Shown: piece by piece, positions 63,587 through 64,000 of the stretch
Position numbering within the stretch: position 1 is the first letter of the stretch
Layout of the letters: every line of letters begins with the position of its first letter
Source of the DNA: Bordetella parapertussis
Lineage (GTDB): Bacteria; Bacteroidota; Bacteroidia; Chitinophagales; Chitinophagaceae
Reading direction: 5' to 3'
Length of the DNA stretch: 64,000 nt
Assembly: GCA_943331005.2 (NCBI GenBank)
Contig: CALQJX020000008.1
Span: 1 to 64,000, forward strand
Notes under the pieces: model-generated
Database searches by the model: none
What the model was told of the DNA's origin: nothing
What the model saw: the letters and a program-made list of their open reading frames with translations, nothing else
Position numbers and translations under genes: made by a program

Positions 63587-64000
63587 CTAATGACCATCCT
63601 TAGCCTCTTCAATTTTTTCTTCCAGCTGGTTGTCATGAATTTTCTCCATTTCCTGCCTTAGCTCTGTAATATGCTTACCACCCAGTGAAGGCTCGGGACG
63701 GGTATCGCCCAGCAACAAACCCCATTGCTTCATATGCTCCGACTTATCAAAGATGATCTTCAGCACTGCCATAACTGGTATAGAAAGTATCATACCCGAA
63801 ATGCCTGCAAGAGCCCCACCCAGCACTATACCCACTATACTCACCAGTGCATTGATACGCACTTTAGAACCAACTATACGCGGCATAAGAATGTTATTAT
63901 CCAGAAACTGAACAAATGCTATGATACCCAGTACAGCCCATATCTGCCACATTTCCTGCGATGTGGTTAGTGTAAGCAAAACACCTATCAGATTACCAAT
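63587..64000 (-). CDS. AI-2E-family transporter, N-terminus outside the window
   Basis: The frame continues in-phase to the right edge (IGNLIGVLLTL precedes the first internal start), so 138 C-terminal residues are seen. The segment FVQFLDNNILMPRIVGSKVR followed by LVSIVGIVLGGALAGISGMI and LSIPVMAVLKIIFD is typical of the AI-2E/UPF0118 transporter family. The C-terminus ends in an acidic, lysine-containing tail. Family members include autoinducer-2 exporters and sodium/proton antiporters, so the substrate is unknown. Confidence 0.9.
   Translation of the reverse strand: MGNLIGVLLTLTTSQEMWQIWAVLGIIAFVQFLDNNILMPRIVGSKVRINALVSIVGIVLGGALAGISGMILSIPVMAVLKIIFDKSEHMKQWGLLLGDTRPEPSLGGKHITELRQEMEKIHDNQLEEKIEEAKDGH

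Overview
The window looks like a chromosomal segment of a Bacteroidota bacterium, most likely from the Chitinophagaceae or a nearby family. The evidence is type IX secretion components and cargo (a PorT homologue, a PorE-like TPR/beta-propeller/OmpA protein, and a protein with a C-terminal T9SS sorting domain). There are also recurrent TAnnTTTG -7 promoter boxes, signal peptides ending in A-Q, few Shine-Dalgarno sequences, and family-typical proteins such as a DUF6427-like membrane protein, a deoxyhypusine-synthase-like protein and a eukaryotic-type citrate synthase. The genus is not determined from the sequence.

Layout. 1-5.2 kb: a cut lipoprotein gene, a minus-strand ECF sigma factor / membrane protein / Spy-like module, a tandem pair of small exported paralogues resembling the GldM C-terminal domain, an MBL hydrolase and a UMF1-type MFS transporter. 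5.2-9.0 kb: PaaI thioesterase, ribH, a 45-residue ORF and groES-groEL behind a repeat-rich leader. 9.1-15 kb: two overlapping GT4 glycosyltransferases, a small membrane protein, a DinB protein, accA and dapA. 15-25 kb: clpB, a decayed repeat tract, a TolC-like protein, an inositol-monophosphatase-family protein, a GT87-like membrane protein, a DUF2130 protein and the PorE-like protein. 25-34 kb: DUF885 protein, a lipoprotein, peroxiredoxin, T9SS cargo, GT2, SPOR protein, deoC, icd, bacilliredoxin and an EGF-like lipoprotein.

34-48.3 kb: porT, a thiolase, an exported endonuclease/phosphatase-fold protein, DinB, trhO, a PspC protein, uvrB, a prohibitin-like protein, a beta-CASP MBL protein, ftsY, a cysteine-free sirtuin, a deoxyhypusine-synthase-like protein and gltA. 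48.3-52.7 kb is different: after tRNA-Val comes an AT-rich, gene-poor stretch with microORFs and a free-standing terminator, then two tandem paralogues of a family I do not recognise (50196-51365 and 51466-52404). The first has no signal peptide and almost no charged residues; the second has a signal peptide. This is the best candidate here for something undescribed. 52.7-64 kb: an SDR with an altered catalytic motif, a 6-pyruvoyl/carboxytetrahydropterin synthase overlapping folE, a Crp/Fnr regulator beside a small membrane protein, two unknown exported proteins, a DUF6427-like protein with purQ, a stand-alone DsbD-alpha protein next to full-length dsbD, a CDF transporter, an NTF2-like protein and a cut AI-2E-family transporter.

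Most of the window is housekeeping metabolism and stress response in short operons. Strong hairpin terminators bound many units, and consensus -7 boxes allow several starts to be chosen. All functional calls rest on motifs read by eye; no database search was run.
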